A stretch of DNA of 64,000 nucleotides from Fusobacterium varium (GTDB lineage Bacteria > Fusobacteriota > Fusobacteriia > Fusobacteriales > Fusobacteriaceae), in assembly GCA_002356455.1 (NCBI GenBank), contig AP017968.1, forward strand, positions 2,790,001-2,854,000, in the 5' to 3' direction. Positions 63,195 to 64,000 of this stretch are shown piece by piece. Numbering within the stretch: position 1 is the stretch's first letter; each line of letters starts with the position of its first letter. A program made the position numbers and the translations under genes. The notes under the pieces were generated by a model. It searched no databases, was not told where the DNA came from, and saw only the letters and a list, made by a program, of their open reading frames with translations.

Positions 63195-64000
63195 ATGAAA
63201 AGATTTATTTTAATTTTTCTTATGATACATACCTTTTCATATAGTAACTATCTCATTAGTAATAGTGAGATAGTTCTTTTTTATGATAAAAATTTTAATA
63301 GTGTCCACTTCATAAAAGGAGATGTTTTTAATCCTATAGATATCTCTAAAATAGAAGGAAAAATAATTATTGATGGAAATGAAATAATATCTATCAATCG
63401 TTTTTTTAATAGAACTGAAATGGTTCCCGGGACTAATATTTTAAAACTTTACTATTCCATCAATGGACAGAATATAGATGTGACTATTATTCCGTCTATG
63501 CTGGAAAGAGAAAAGCTGTATGTAATAGTAGATTTAAAAAATTTAATAACTGATAAAAAAATAGGTTTTGCTTTCCATATATTCCCTCAACAGGACAATG
63601 GAAATATAGAATTTATACGAGATTCAAATTCTTACGTTTATGGAAAACACATATTTTTCAAATCAGAAAATTATGGTGGACAAGCATTCATTGGAAGAGA
63701 TGACGTAATTGAAAACTTTGTTTTGGAACAAGTTACAGGTAAAACTAAAAAATATCAAGATGATAATTTATATTATATCATCAGTAATGTAGATAAAGAT
63801 GAGCCTATTCTTTTTACATTCAAGTTTTTTGAAAATTTTAAAAATAATAACCTTATAAAAAGTAATGATGTTACAGCTGATGAATTCAATTACTGGCTTG
63901 GGCTTAAATCTGAACAGAAAAATTTTAAAAATCAAGAAAGTGTCAATACCCAGTTAAGAATGCTGGATATTATAACTTCAAGAGCTGTTATTCCTGATTC
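63195..64000 (+). CDS. Exported protein, 5' part (runs off the window)
   Basis: Open from the ATG at 63195 to the window end, at least 268 codons, behind GAAGGGG. It starts MKRFILIFLMIHTFSYSNY, a signal peptide with probable cleavage around residue 15-18. The following part is beta-rich and hydrophilic, with Asn and Lys-rich stretches and no cysteine motif. I do not recognise the family. It begins 22 bases after mreB, so it is likely co-transcribed with maf-mreB. Confidence 0.8.
   Translation, partial: MKRFILIFLMIHTFSYSNYLISNSEIVLFYDKNFNSVHFIKGDVFNPIDISKIEGKIIIDGNEIISINRFFNRTEMVPGTNILKLYYSINGQNIDVTIIPSMLEREKLYVIVDLKNLITDKKIGFAFHIFPQQDNGNIEFIRDSNSYVYGKHIFFKSENYGGQAFIGRDDVIENFVLEQVTGKTKKYQDDNLYYIISNVDKDEPILFTFKFFENFKNNNLIKSNDVTADEFNYWLGLKSEQKNFKNQESVNTQLRMLDIITSRAVIPD

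Overview
The window is a low-GC, AT-rich chromosomal segment from a Gram-negative-type anaerobe, most likely a Fusobacterium (my guess is the F. varium/ulcerans/mortiferum group). The basis is the AT-rich sequence with strong AGGAGG ribosome sites, a complete methylaspartate-type glutamate fermentation operon, an S-box riboswitch on metK, heptose and cell-surface glycan genes that imply an outer membrane, and a selenocysteine system. The species is inference; the gene content is read directly.

Layout. (1) 1-8.1 kb, minus strand: the start of metK with its SAM-I riboswitch and promoter. Upstream of it lies an operon glmS-glmL-glmE-mal-citD-citE-citF: B12-dependent glutamate mutase with its reactivase, methylaspartate ammonia-lyase, and a three-subunit citrate-lyase-like enzyme that in this context is best read as citramalate lyase. 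Together they take glutamate through methylaspartate, mesaconate and citramalate to acetate and pyruvate; only the mesaconate hydratase step is absent here. (2) 8.5-24.4 kb, plus strand: a housekeeping run for translation, RNA and protein quality control (rimP, nusA, ylxR-L7Ae fusion, infB, rbfA, recJ, tig, clpP, clpX, lon, engB, valS and a small unknown), led by a structured RNA before rimP and an unusual double hairpin before clpP. (3) 24.5-27.1 kb: a HAD phosphatase, then a LysR regulator paired with a GmhA-type isomerase.

(4) 27.1-45.1 kb, minus strand: a surface-glycan locus read from a WbaP-type initiating sugar-phosphate transferase through three glycosyltransferases, UDP-ManNAc(A) genes (wecB, wecC), a methyltransferase with a decayed tandem copy, a sialyltransferase-like protein, a complete nonulosonic acid set (4,6-dehydratase, aminotransferase, NeuD, NeuB, NeuC, NeuA) and a PglK-like ABC flippase. 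It ends in three small DNA-binding genes (two HU-like proteins and an XRE regulator). The co-linear 4,6-dehydratase plus aminotransferase argue that the acid is legionaminic-type rather than plain N-acetylneuraminic acid. No Wzy polymerase or Wzx flippase is visible. Its 5' side is about 1 kb without a gene that carries paired palindromes and an orphan consensus promoter.

(5) 46.0-50.2 kb, minus: uvrA-ruvA-thioredoxin-like gene with a terminator. (6) 50.3-56.8 kb, minus: ppx/gppA, then a compact selenium module, selD (itself a selenoprotein with an in-frame UGA)-selA-selB-yedF-DUF3343-tRNA-Sec, closed by a terminator. (7) 57.0-64.0 kb: htpX, a small exported protein, a YihY-type membrane protein, a divergent RseC-like protein, then a membrane/coiled-coil protein, maf, mreB and the start of a large exported protein that runs off the window.

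No CRISPR array, prophage or intact insertion sequence was seen. The most unusual pieces are the glycan locus with its nucleoid-protein tail, the palindrome/orphan-promoter element at 45.35-45.57 kb, and the SD-proximal all-AU stem before clpP.
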